A stretch of DNA of 64,000 nt. Origin: Phycisphaerae bacterium. GTDB taxonomy: Bacteria > Planctomycetota > Phycisphaerae > Sedimentisphaerales > Anaerobacaceae. The stretch lies in assembly GCA_017993835.1 (NCBI GenBank), contig JAGOLX010000005.1:132019-196018 (forward strand), given 5' to 3'. Positions 51,601-59,011 of this stretch are shown here, piece by piece; position 1 is the stretch's first letter; every line of letters starts with the position of its first letter. The position numbers and the translations under genes are program-made. The notes below the pieces were generated by a model. The model saw only the letters and a program-made list of their open reading frames with translations, was not told the DNA's origin and did not search any database.

Positions 51601-51654
51601 GAGGCTTAGGCAGAAGCCTAGCGCCAAGACGAGAAGAGCGAGTTGCCTGTACAT
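48616..51654 (-). CDS. Large exported protein with discoidin-like and carbohydrate-binding-like domains
   Basis: 1012-residue exported protein. After the signal peptide (LALLVLALGFCLSLPASA), residues ~25-285 look like a Rossmann-type ThuA/GATase-like domain (ADLVIVSRSVGSGNY, MILGGYAIRQNRLG). Then come a fibronectin-III-like segment (~290-390), an F5/8 type C discoidin-like domain (~395-555), a second fibronectin-like stretch with DVYFGTS/HQVYFSE motifs (~560-650) and a C-terminal ~360 residues combining an EPIDDFEAYND segment with a DUF1349/LamG-like sandwich (WTKVGLMIRESVDPAARFAAVYATP). No catalytic domain is recognised; a polysaccharide-binding role is inferred. GGAGGATC precedes the ATG, and a strong terminator follows. 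Confidence 0.8.
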   Translation of the reverse strand: MYRQLALLVLALGFCLSLPASAANIVWVSFHAADDTPSSGAAGTGFTTATDKGYTDLLKTNGYNVTRYVTTASPDAALLNAADLVIVSRSVGSGNYQDAAATTWNTTITAPMMILGGYAIRQNRLGLSTGNTIPDTTGDIKLTAVDPAHQVFRGIDLTGGAMVNPYAGVMKHPSSGATMRGISIVTEAPNANGKVLATVAPGSAHSAIGAMVIAEWPAGVTVTHAGGAGTDVLAGPRMVFLTGSRETDGVNSETAGYYDLYPDGAKMFINTVRYMLGESGETAADPNPQDEAVDVPRDTALSWTAADSATAHDVYFGTSLADVTDASRDDPRSVLVSRAQAETTYVPAEPLQYATVYYWRVDEVTTASDSGVAKGEVWSFTAEPVSYPIQNITATASSALAGMGPENTVNGSGLINGTHSTTEFQMWFSAKNAPEPAWIEFEFDQVYKLEQLLVWNSNQSLESIIGLGIKDVTIEYSQDGVEWAAAGNFEFAQAPGDITCTAQAFDLDGIVAKFVKFTMTSNWGGYAAQYSLSEVQFLYLPVRPWEPAPASGATEVPLDALLTWRAGREAASHQVYFSEDQQAVADGTASATTVADDSFDPGRLNLGTTYYWRVNEVNEAMDPSLYEGAIWSFTTQEYEPIDDFEAYNDTDNCLYDTWIDGYTDHLSNSFVGYMDAIAGTFGERTIVYEGKQSMPFEYNNVDTPYFSEAYREFSPTQDWSADGADTLLVNIRGDTPGFAELGDGSIVMGGIGADIWNATDEFHFAFKQLSGNGSIIAKVESLVRANEWTKVGLMIRESVDPAARFAAVYATPDYGVRYQARLTNAGTAVSDSAVATPEQIAMRAPVWLKIERSGNDFNAYYSTDGVAWTTMVWNPQSITLTGTICIGLAVTSHSTTDATIARFSSVTATGATGAWQTAEIGVAQPTSTPDTLYVVVEDSSGKSKAVTHPDPMVTVTPSWQQWEIPLSEFTAAGVKLTKVQKLYIGTGNRANPTKGGAGHLYIDGIGFGHPAQ

Positions 51655-51968
51655 GCCGATCCTCCTTCTACGAAGTCACTATGAACATGCTCGCTGCGAA
51701 GGCGAGTCTACGTCACTGCCAGGGATCATCGGAGAAATCCGTCGAGAAAAGGCTCAGCCGGTCCATCACACTCCAAATCCCTGCCAATACCCAAGAATAT
51801 CGGCTGTCTGCACGTCGTCATTAACGGCCGATCGCCAACGACGTCATGATCTCGCCTTCCATGGTCCTCCATATCGTGAGTGTAGTCGAATTACCGTCCA
51901 ATTGCAAGCAGAAAAACACGACTTCTGCCCACAGGACCGTCTTTTTTCGGACTCGGCGGTATGGGCTC
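51655..51968. other. 314-bp gap between two secreted-protein genes
   Basis: Leader and promoter region of the 1012-residue protein gene (minus strand). I see its Shine-Dalgarno (complement of 51659-51666) but no convincing -35/-10 pair, repeat or open frame. Confidence 0.4.
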
Positions 51969-54900
51969 TCAGCGTTCGGAGGCGGACTCCGACACTTTCA
52001 CAAGGCAGTCCTGCGTCACGGCCGCGACCTTCAGGCGGTTTAGGCCGCCGACCTGCTTGTCTCCGGCGCAGTAGCTCAGGATGGCTCGATTTTCCGTGAA
52101 GGTGATGGACGTGTAGCAGTACCATCCGTCGGGATTGGCCTCGATGATCTGCGACGGGCTCCAGGTCGCGCCTTCGTTCCTGCTGATTGCCATGCACAGA
52201 GGCGTTCGGCGGCCCTTGGGGAAGGGGTGCCGGCCGGTGTGGTCGTTCCAGACGCATAGCAGGTCGCCCGTCCAGGGGATTCTCGCGATGGTCGCAGGGC
52301 TCAGGGGCGATGCGAGGGGCGACGGGCCGGGATTGGACCACGTCTCGCCTTCATCGGACGAGTGGCAGACGTACTGGCTGCCGGCGTCGGTGCGGATGTA
52401 CATCATCAGTCGCCCGTCCTGGAGTTCGACCACTCCCGGCTCCTGGAAGGTGATTCGCCGGCCATCGGCGTTGTAGCCCTTGAACGGGTCCTTGCTGCGT
52501 CGCCAGGTCTTGCCGTTGTCGTCGGAGAGGTAACACAGGATCACGCCGGCAGAATCTCTGGGCTGGCCGGGACCCTGGTGCCAGGCCACCGGCAGGACGA
52601 GCCGGCCCGACCGGAGTTGGACCGCCCGATCGTTGTTCAGCACGTAGTAGCCGACCTCGTCGGTGATGCAACAGGCTGGCGAGCTCCAGGTGCGCCCCTC
52701 GTCCGTCGAGAGGCACATCATCGGCCGACAGTCCTCCTGCGACGTCTTGAGCAGGTAGAACAGGGCGATCTCGCCGCTCGCCAGGCGCAGCAGGGAGACG
52801 GACATAACGTTCAGGCCGCCGGTCCGCGGGACCAGGATCGCGTCGTCGCTCCAGGTTCGCCCGCCGTCCGACGAAGTCCGCAGGGCGAGGTCCGCCGCGG
52901 CATCGTCGTCGCCGCCGCCGGTGAAGCGGGTGTAGATCAGGCATAGACGCCCATCCTTCAACTCGACGATATCCCCCTCGGAATTCCGCGGATTGCCGGG
53001 ACTCGGATCGAGGACCAGCAGCGTCCGAACATCCGCCCGGGTTATGGAGAGGTCTCCATCGGCAGGGACCGTGAGCGTGTCCGCACCGCCGTCGCGTTGT
53101 ACAACGACGGTCAGTTTGCCGCCGGCCTGCGTGAGCTGAACGCGCGTGACCTGGGCCTGCCCACCCGCAGAAACCGGTTCCAGGACGGCCGCGAACGTGG
53201 CGTCCCGTCCCGTCCTGCCGATGATCGCCAGGGGCACCCGGTCGGTGATCGATCCGCCCACGCCGTCGCCAACGGTTATCGTCGTGTTCCGCTCGGGCGC
53301 CATCGTCAGATGGGTGGCGACTTTGGCGTCCTCGAACCGCACGCGGACCTCATCTGCCGTCGTACCTTGCTTGGCATTCCGGATGTACACGCCGCCCGGG
53401 TAGTTCGCGAAGTTCGCGTCGCTGGAGGCCGCGTCACACGCCGCCCGTTGGCCGCGATTGTGATAGAGCCATTCGAAGCGATGCTCGGCGTCCGATTGGA
53501 GATGATCCAGGACGAGCAGATAGGCGTCCGTCATGACGAGCCGACGGGTGTGCCGCACGCCGGGATAGGCGTCGTCGCATCGGGCCGCGACCGCAGTGAA
53601 GCCCTCGCCCTCTTGAAATCGCAGGAGCTTGCCCGCCGCGGGTTTCTGGCTTTGTCCGTCGACGAGGACCGTGTTGTGTGAGATCGTTGCCTTGTACCAG
53701 TTCGAGTGGATGGGCAGGCGATAGGCCTGGCTTCGGGCCCGACCGGGATCCACGCCCAGCTCCGTCCCGAATCCGTACAGTACGAAGCTGAGCTTGTCGT
53801 AATGGCCGTGGAAGCCGCCGTAGGGGCCGAACGTCATCGCGGCGGTCATTCCGGCTGGGCCACCTGCTCGCAGAATGGCGTGGCCCGCGTCGTCGAAGAC
53901 CATGCTCTTGAGGATGGGCGGGTCGGCCGTGACGTCGGTCGGTCGCCCGAGGAGGATGCTCTCGAAGGTCGGTTTGGTGGACAGCGGCGAGAGGATCTCC
54001 GGGGCCCTGTAAGCGTGGTACGCCGGCTCGAACGAGCGGCCGACGCCTTTGACGGAGGACCCGGTGTCGTCGCCGAATCGAGGCAACATGCCGTCGGCCA
54101 TCGTGTAATGGATGGGCAGCGTGAACATGCTCTTGAGTCGCTCGTCCGACCACAGATCGATCCCGAGACGTCGGGCAGTCTCCGCGGTGTTGATTAGCGC
54201 GTGCAGTGTGTAGAAGTGGTATCCCCAACTGTTCTCATACCACATCCCTTCCTTCGACACCGAAACGCCCATCTGGTAGCGGAACCCATTCTGCGGATCG
54301 TCGATCGCCTTCTGGACCCAGGAGGGGTCGCGAACCAGGGCGCCGCCCCAGATCATCGCAGCGTTGTGCCAGCTCTGCCAGTTGCCCTTGCCGGCCTTGT
54401 TCTTGTCGATGTTCTGGAGCATCGGCAGCAGGAGTCCCTCGCGGATCCTCTCGTGGTCGGCCGGCGTGAGGGTCTTGCTGTCGTGGATCAGGTCGTACGC
54501 CGGGCCGATCTCGGTCGCCATGCTGGCGGCTTCATTGAGCGTCTGCTCGAACAGGTGTCCACCCGAGCGGCTCGTCGTGTTCTGCGAGTTGCTGTGATAG
54601 GGGTACTGGCTGTACCGCTCGGCGTACCCGAGCAGGACGCTTGCGGCGTAGCGTGCGAATCTCTCGTCGCCCGAGATCGCATAGGCCCAGGCCGCGGTCG
54701 TCATCTGCTGGAGGTTCCGACCGTGCCGGCGAGCGAAGATCACGTCGTCGTAGGGGGGACCGCTGTAGACCGTCTGGCACTTCGGGCACTGGTGATGGGT
54801 GTCGTCGATCGTCTTGAGGGCGATCTCGCATTTGTCGCATTGGTACCACTGATTGTGCTGGCCGCCTCGTGGGGGGAATGTCACCGGTTCCTCGACGAAC

Positions 54901-55148
54901 CGTTCGGCCTCCCTGACACGAGCGGCCACGACATCTCGCTCCTGGCCTGCGCTCTGGCAAGCCTGGCGCAGTCTGGCGAGTTCCCCCGCGGTGCACGCCA
55001 GATGCGGATGTGACCCTCCAGGCAGGATCACCCTGGTTTCGGCCTGGGCCCAAGCGTGGTCCGCGGCAAAAAAAGTTGCAGAGAAAACCAACCCGGCGAT
55101 CAGAATTCGACTTCGGATTTGTGGGGTGCGTACGGCTGTGGGACTCAT
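51969..55148 (-). CDS. Exported heparinase-type lyase fused to a BNR sialidase-like domain
   Basis: 1059-residue exported fusion. After the signal peptide, a CxxC...CxxC zinc-ribbon-like insert (CDKCEIA, HHQCPKCQ, ~110-130) precedes an alpha/alpha-toroid. A heparinase II/III-type beta region follows (FGPYGGFHGHYDKLSFVLYG, LGVDPGRARSQAY, SHNTVLVDG). From ~residue 712 (SPGNPRNSEGDIVELKDG) a complete six-bladed sialidase-like propeller follows, with Asp-box motifs SSDGGRTWSD, STDEGRTWSS, SDDNGKTWRR, SSDEGETWSN and SRNEGATWSP. Both halves are usually separate proteins. The join has almost no linker. ATG 55148 with AGGAG upstream is preferred to 55220. Combined uronan lyase and exo-glycosidase activity is an inference. 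Confidence 0.83.
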   Translation of the reverse strand: MSPTAVRTPQIRSRILIAGLVFSATFFAADHAWAQAETRVILPGGSHPHLACTAGELARLRQACQSAGQERDVVAARVREAERFVEEPVTFPPRGGQHNQWYQCDKCEIALKTIDDTHHQCPKCQTVYSGPPYDDVIFARRHGRNLQQMTTAAWAYAISGDERFARYAASVLLGYAERYSQYPYHSNSQNTTSRSGGHLFEQTLNEAASMATEIGPAYDLIHDSKTLTPADHERIREGLLLPMLQNIDKNKAGKGNWQSWHNAAMIWGGALVRDPSWVQKAIDDPQNGFRYQMGVSVSKEGMWYENSWGYHFYTLHALINTAETARRLGIDLWSDERLKSMFTLPIHYTMADGMLPRFGDDTGSSVKGVGRSFEPAYHAYRAPEILSPLSTKPTFESILLGRPTDVTADPPILKSMVFDDAGHAILRAGGPAGMTAAMTFGPYGGFHGHYDKLSFVLYGFGTELGVDPGRARSQAYRLPIHSNWYKATISHNTVLVDGQSQKPAAGKLLRFQEGEGFTAVAARCDDAYPGVRHTRRLVMTDAYLLVLDHLQSDAEHRFEWLYHNRGQRAACDAASSDANFANYPGGVYIRNAKQGTTADEVRVRFEDAKVATHLTMAPERNTTITVGDGVGGSITDRVPLAIIGRTGRDATFAAVLEPVSAGGQAQVTRVQLTQAGGKLTVVVQRDGGADTLTVPADGDLSITRADVRTLLVLDPSPGNPRNSEGDIVELKDGRLCLIYTRFTGGGDDDAAADLALRTSSDGGRTWSDDAILVPRTGGLNVMSVSLLRLASGEIALFYLLKTSQEDCRPMMCLSTDEGRTWSSPACCITDEVGYYVLNNDRAVQLRSGRLVLPVAWHQGPGQPRDSAGVILCYLSDDNGKTWRRSKDPFKGYNADGRRITFQEPGVVELQDGRLMMYIRTDAGSQYVCHSSDEGETWSNPGPSPLASPLSPATIARIPWTGDLLCVWNDHTGRHPFPKGRRTPLCMAISRNEGATWSPSQIIEANPDGWYCYTSITFTENRAILSYCAGDKQVGGLNRLKVAAVTQDCLVKVSESASER

Positions 55149-55350
55149 CGTTTTCTCCTGCTTTCTTAAGGAATTACGCGTGTTGCGGCCCAGGATACCC
55201 GCGATGGGGCGCGGGTTCAAACCTAATGCTGTCGTACGAGGGGGGCTTTGCGCCTCGTGCCCTGAAATAGTGTATAATGGAAATACCGCAGGGCGCGAAC
55301 CATGCCGAGGGAATCAGGACGGTCGGCCGTGCCGTGCGGCGTGAGTCGCT

Positions 55351-55890
55351 ATGCGTATGCCCAAGACGATTCTGTACATCGCCAGCAGTCTCGACGGCTA
55401 CATCGCCCGAGCCGATGGCGGCATCGACTGGCTGTCCGTCGTGGACAGCGAGGGGACAGACTACGGCTACGCGGAGTTCTACTCCGGCGTAGACGCCATC
55501 GCCATGGGCAGTCACACGTACCAACAGGTCCTGGGCTTCGGGGAATGGCCGTACCCGGGTCGCCAAGTGTTCGTCTTCACCCACCGGTCGCTCGAACGGG
55601 TCACGCCGGATGTCCGTCTCACGGAGCAACGGCCCGCTGAATTCGTCTGCGGCCTGGACCAGGCGGGCGTCCACACCCTCTGGCTGGCAGGCGGCGGAGA
55701 CCTCGTCGCCAGCTTCATGCAGAACAAGCTGATCGACGAGTACATCATTTCCATCGTCCCGGCGGTCCTCGGCGACGGCATCCGCCTGTTCCGCGAGCCA
55801 TTGCCCCGGGATCACCTGGAACTGATCCGAAGCACGAACTACCCCAGCGGACTGGTGCAACTGCACTACCGAAGCACACAGGACCGATGA
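55351..55890 (+). CDS. Dihydrofolate reductase-fold (RibD C-terminal-like) protein
   Basis: 179-residue cytoplasmic protein of the RibD-C/YyaP-type dihydrofolate-reductase family (ILYIASSLDGYIARADGGIDWL, IAMGSHTYQQVLGFGEWPYPGR, LWLAGGGDLVASFMQNKLIDEY, IIPAVLG-like IVPAVLGDGIRLF). NADPH-dependent reduction is expected from the fold, but substrates of the stand-alone family are unknown. No Shine-Dalgarno is evident before ATG 55351 (ATG 55357 is also possible). A TATAAT at 55273-55278 lies about 70 bp upstream without a clear -35. Its end is 16 bp from the convergent rsmH gene. Confidence 0.85.
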   Translation: MRMPKTILYIASSLDGYIARADGGIDWLSVVDSEGTDYGYAEFYSGVDAIAMGSHTYQQVLGFGEWPYPGRQVFVFTHRSLERVTPDVRLTEQRPAEFVCGLDQAGVHTLWLAGGGDLVASFMQNKLIDEYIISIVPAVLGDGIRLFREPLPRDHLELIRSTNYPSGLVQLHYRSTQDR

Positions 55891-55906
55891 CGACGGTGCC
55901 CGATCT

Positions 55907-57004
55907 TCATGGGTTGCGAGCCGCAGGGGCGACCGCCCAGCGGAACTTGGCCGATCCGCTGCGGGGATTTTCCCGCCTCTCCCGGACCGTGGGGACGATG
56001 GGTTCCGTGGCCGTCGATTCGTAGATCCCGCTGCGGACCCCGTCGCGGAAGGCATGCTTGACGAGGCGGTCCTCGCCACTGTGAAAGGCGATGATTCCAA
56101 TCCGACCGCCGGCGCGGAGGCAGTACGGGGCGAGTCTCAGAAGCTCCTTGAGTGCCCCGAGTTCGTCGTTGACCAGGATTCGCAGGGCCTGGAAGGTCCG
56201 TGCCGCCGGGTGGAGGGAGCCGAGCTTCGCCCGCTGCCTGTGCCAGATCTCGGCGGTCAGGCCCTTGGCCTCGAAGACCGCCTGCACAAGCCGGGAGGTC
56301 GAGGTGATCGGCTGCACGCCGCGTTGTGCGACGATCCGTCGGGCGATCCTCTCGTGGTCCGGCTCGTCGGCCAGTTCCCACAGAGCCTTCGACAGATCGT
56401 CCTGCGAGAGCTTCTTCAGCAGGTCGGTGCCGGTCTGCGGGATGCGGTCGTCCATCCGCATATCGAGCGGGCCTTCGTGCTTGTAGCTCATCCCGCGGTC
56501 GGGATTGTCGATCTGCATGCTGGAGACGCCCAGGTCTGCGAAGATGATGTCGTAGCCGTCGAGGTTCTCCTGGCGGAGGACCTTGGCGATCCCGGCGAAG
56601 TTGCTGCGATGGAGGCTCACCCGCGCCTCCGAGCGACTCAACCGCCCTCGGGTCCGCTCCAGTTCGGCGGCATCGACATCCAACGCGATGAGCCTGCCGG
56701 ACGGCTCGATGCGCCGGAGGAACTCGCCGGCATGGCCGCCGTAGCCGACGGTGCAATCCACGACGACATCGCCCGGCGCGGGCCGGAGGCACTCCATGAC
56801 CTCCTCCACGAGAATGGGAACGTGGGTGCCGGCGGGCGTGTTGCCCTTGGCCTTCACGTGGGCCGCGATCTCCGGATAGGCCTGCGGATCGTGCTCCTTG
56901 TACTTCTGCGAGTAGTTCTTCGGGTGGGTCCCGCCATATCGCGGCCGACGCGCCCGCTTCGGCGCTGGGTGATTGCCCTGATCGGTTGGATTGCCTGTGC
57001 TCAT
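55907..57004 (-). CDS. rsmH: 16S rRNA (cytosine-1402-N4)-methyltransferase RsmH
   Basis: 365-residue SAM-dependent methyltransferase that modifies C1402 of 16S rRNA. Family motifs are HVPILVEEVMECL, VVDCTVGYGGHAGEFL (SAM loop), LIALDVDAAELERT, IIFADLGVSSMQID, PDRGMSY and IIAFHSGEDRLVKHAF. An N-terminal basic extension of about 60 residues precedes the canonical start. In many bacteria rsmH (mraW) heads the division and cell-wall cluster; here it stands alone, which fits planctomycetes lacking the usual dcw organisation. ATG 57004 has no Shine-Dalgarno but an ideal promoter whose -10 box ends 6 nt upstream. Confidence 0.93.
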   Translation of the reverse strand: MSTGNPTDQGNHPAPKRARRPRYGGTHPKNYSQKYKEHDPQAYPEIAAHVKAKGNTPAGTHVPILVEEVMECLRPAPGDVVVDCTVGYGGHAGEFLRRIEPSGRLIALDVDAAELERTRGRLSRSEARVSLHRSNFAGIAKVLRQENLDGYDIIFADLGVSSMQIDNPDRGMSYKHEGPLDMRMDDRIPQTGTDLLKKLSQDDLSKALWELADEPDHERIARRIVAQRGVQPITSTSRLVQAVFEAKGLTAEIWHRQRAKLGSLHPAARTFQALRILVNDELGALKELLRLAPYCLRAGGRIGIIAFHSGEDRLVKHAFRDGVRSGIYESTATEPIVPTVRERRENPRSGSAKFRWAVAPAARNP

Positions 57005-57010
57005 TCTGGC

Positions 57011-57039
57011 ATTGTCGCCGCCGGAGGGACGGAAGGCAA
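57011..57039 (-). promoter_or_regulatory. Promoter of rsmH, probably leaderless
   Basis: Minus strand: TTGCCT (57039-57034), a 17-bp spacer and GACAAT (57016-57011), ending 6 nt before ATG 57004. The geometry is identical to the DAHP synthase promoter at 2640-2668. Confidence 0.6.
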
Positions 57040-57052
57040 GAGAGTCGAAGAC

Positions 57053-57110
57053 GGTGCGTGATACGCACCCTACGCGCCCGTCGCCACTTGTAGGGTGCGT
57101 ATCACGCACC
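57053..57110. repeat. Perfect 21-bp inverted repeat between rsmH and xseA
   Basis: Arms at 57053-57073 and 57090-57110 are exact complements, with a 16-nt loop. Each arm is itself a palindrome around GGTGCGTGATACGCACC followed by CTAC. The repeat fills the space between the two outward promoters, and a related half copy lies at 34101-34122. Confidence 0.9.
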
Positions 57111-57118
57111 GCTCAATC

Positions 57119-57147
57119 TTGAGGTGCAGCAAGGCATGGCATATAAT
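57119..57147 (+). promoter_or_regulatory. Promoter of xseAB
   Basis: TTGAGG (57119-57124), a 17-bp spacer and TATAAT (57142-57147). Transcription would begin near 57154, only 2-3 nt before ATG 57157. Confidence 0.6.
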
Positions 57148-57156
57148 AGATCACCT

Positions 57157-58527
57157 ATGCAGTCGCAAACACAGACAAGGACGAAGGTGTACACGGTCAC
57201 CCAGGTGAACTCGCTGGTCCGGGACGTGCTGGCGGCCAACCTGCCATCCTGGCTGACCATCAAAGGCGAGATCACCGACTGGAAGCTGCACCAGAGCGGT
57301 CACTGCTACTTCAGTCTCAAGGACGAGGAGTCGGTGCTGCCCTGTGCGATGTGGCGAACGAGCTTCGCGAAGGTGAAATTCAAGCCGGCCAATGGTCTGG
57401 CCGTTCTGGTGAGCGGATCGATCGACCTGTACGTGCCGCAGGGTCGGTACAAACTGATCGTCGAGGAGATGATCCCGGCGGGTCTGGGCGCTCTGCAATT
57501 GGCGTTCGAGCAGATGGTCCGCAAGCTGGAAGCGGAAGGGCTCTTCGCGGAGTCGCACAAGAAGCCCATCCCCAGGTATCCCCAGCGGATCGGCGTCCTC
57601 ACGAGCGAGTCCGGCGCGGCGCTGCACGACATCGCGGACAGCGTTCACAATCGCTGGCCCTGCACCCGGCTGGTGCTGTATCCCGTCCCGGTCCAGGGGC
57701 CGGGGGCCGCGGAGGCGATTGCTGCCGCCATTGCGGACGTGAACCGGCGCAACGACCGGCTCCAGCTCGACGTCCTGATCGTCGGTCGCGGCGGCGGGTC
57801 GCTCGATGACCTCTGGGCCTTCAACGAGGAGGTGCTGGCCCGGGCCATCTTCGCGTCGCGAATCCCGATCATCAGCGCGGTCGGGCACGAGGTGGACGTG
57901 ACGGTCGCCGACCTAGTGGCGGACGCCCGGGCCTCGACGCCGACCAAGGCGGGCGTCGTCGCGGTGCCGGATCGCGAGGAGGTGCTGGCCGATCTGCTGA
58001 ACCAGCAGCGCCGCCTGACGGGGAGCATTCGTTCCCGGTTCGGCCTGTGCAGCGAGTACCTGAGCACCGTCCTTGCCAGCGCCGTGTTCCGCAACCCGCT
58101 GTTGCCGGTCTTGAACCGCGAGCAATGCGTGGACGATCTGGCGGGCGATCTGGGCGACGCCATGAGACAGGTCTTCTTCCAGGCCCAGAAGCAGGTTCAG
58201 GATTGCCACGAGCAGGTCGCGAGGATCGAGCCGCACCGCCTGCTCGGGCGGATGGCGGTGGAACTGAACGAACTGAAAGGGCGCGGTTTGGCCGCGGTCA
58301 CGCAGGCTCTCCATCGCAGGAATCTCCAGATCACCGCGCAGGAGAACCGTCTGGCCGGTCTGAACCCCCGCTCGGTTCTGAATCGCGGCTACAGCATCAC
58401 GCAGAACCTTCGCACCGGGCAGGTCGTGCGAACCGCTTGTGACGTGCAAATGGACGACCCGCTTGTGACCGAGCTGGCCCAGAACAATCGGATAGAGAGT
58501 CGGGTCACGAGAATTGATGAAGGATGA
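57157..58527 (+). CDS. xseA: Exodeoxyribonuclease VII large subunit
   Basis: 456-residue catalytic subunit of exonuclease VII, which degrades single-stranded DNA. An N-terminal OB fold (VYTVTQVNSLVRDVLAANL, LKDEESVLPCAMW) precedes the catalytic core (RIGVLTSESGAALHDI, DVLIVGRGGGSLDDLWAFN, PIISAVGHEVDVTVADLVAD, RASTPTKA) and a coiled-coil-rich tail ending NRGYSITQN. ATG 57157 is preferred because the promoter TATAAT lies between it and the alternative ATG 57136. If a longer transcript exists, ATG 57136 with GAGGT at 57121 is possible. xseB follows after 3 bp. Confidence 0.94.
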   Translation: MQSQTQTRTKVYTVTQVNSLVRDVLAANLPSWLTIKGEITDWKLHQSGHCYFSLKDEESVLPCAMWRTSFAKVKFKPANGLAVLVSGSIDLYVPQGRYKLIVEEMIPAGLGALQLAFEQMVRKLEAEGLFAESHKKPIPRYPQRIGVLTSESGAALHDIADSVHNRWPCTRLVLYPVPVQGPGAAEAIAAAIADVNRRNDRLQLDVLIVGRGGGSLDDLWAFNEEVLARAIFASRIPIISAVGHEVDVTVADLVADARASTPTKAGVVAVPDREEVLADLLNQQRRLTGSIRSRFGLCSEYLSTVLASAVFRNPLLPVLNREQCVDDLAGDLGDAMRQVFFQAQKQVQDCHEQVARIEPHRLLGRMAVELNELKGRGLAAVTQALHRRNLQITAQENRLAGLNPRSVLNRGYSITQNLRTGQVVRTACDVQMDDPLVTELAQNNRIESRVTRIDEG

Positions 58528-58530
58528 CGG

Positions 58531-58794
58531 ATGGCGGCTGAACGAAAATCCAAGGACGACTTGACCAAGCTGACGTTCGAGCAGGCGATTGGGCAGCTCA
58601 GGGAGATCGTGAACAAGATCGAGCAGGGTCAGATCCCGTTGCAGGACAGTCTCGATCAGTACGAGAAGGGGATGGCCCTCATCAAGCACTGCCGGGACAT
58701 TCTGCAGAAGGCCGAAAAGCGCATCGAGAAGATCTCCAAGGAAGAGCCGCCAGAGTCCCCGGAGGAGCAGGAGGAAGACGCCGAACCGTTTTGA
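58531..58794 (+). CDS. xseB: Exodeoxyribonuclease VII small subunit
   Basis: 87-residue helical subunit that assembles with XseA. The family core is clear (LTFEQAIGQLREIVNKIEQG, then SLDQYEKGMALIKHCRDIL), with an acidic tail (PPESPEEQEEDAEPF). The ATG lies 3 bp after the xseA stop, so the two are one translationally coupled unit. A stable hairpin (58817-58824 with 58844-58851) follows. Confidence 0.94.
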   Translation: MAAERKSKDDLTKLTFEQAIGQLREIVNKIEQGQIPLQDSLDQYEKGMALIKHCRDILQKAEKRIEKISKEEPPESPEEQEEDAEPF

Positions 58795-58830
58795 GAGGGT
58801 GAGCGTCCGGCTCTCTCGCGGGGTTTTCGG

Positions 58831-58859
58831 TTGATCTGGAGAGACCCCGCGGGGATAAT
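58831..58859 (+). promoter_or_regulatory. Promoter of tRNA-Leu, overlapped by a hairpin
   Basis: TTGATC (58831-58836), a 17-bp spacer and GATAAT (58854-58859), 26 bp before the tRNA. A perfect 8-bp inverted repeat, CGCGGGGT (58817-58824) and ACCCCGCG (58844-58851), spans the -35 and spacer and may also terminate xseAB transcripts, although no U-tract follows. Confidence 0.4.
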
Positions 58860-58885
58860 GGACCCGACGCCACAGACGTCGCCAT

Positions 58886-58969
58886 GCGAGCGTGGCGGAA
58901 CTGGCAGACGCGCAAGGTTTAGGTCCTTGTGTCCGGAAGGACGTGGAGGTTCGACCCCTCTCGCTCGCA
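58886..58969 (+). tRNA. tRNA-Leu (anticodon UAG)
   Basis: 84-nt class II tRNA. Acceptor arms GCGAGCG (58886-58892) and CGCTCGC (58962-58968) pair perfectly with discriminator A58969. The anticodon arm CAAGG-TTTAGGT-CCTTG gives anticodon UAG, reading CUA/CUN codons. A long variable arm (TGTCCGGAAGGACG) and a T loop TTCGACC support leucine identity. The 3' CCA is not encoded. Confidence 0.95.
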
Positions 58970-59011
58970 TTGGAACGCCAATGGATTGCACGGTTGGAGC
59001 AGGATGAAGTC

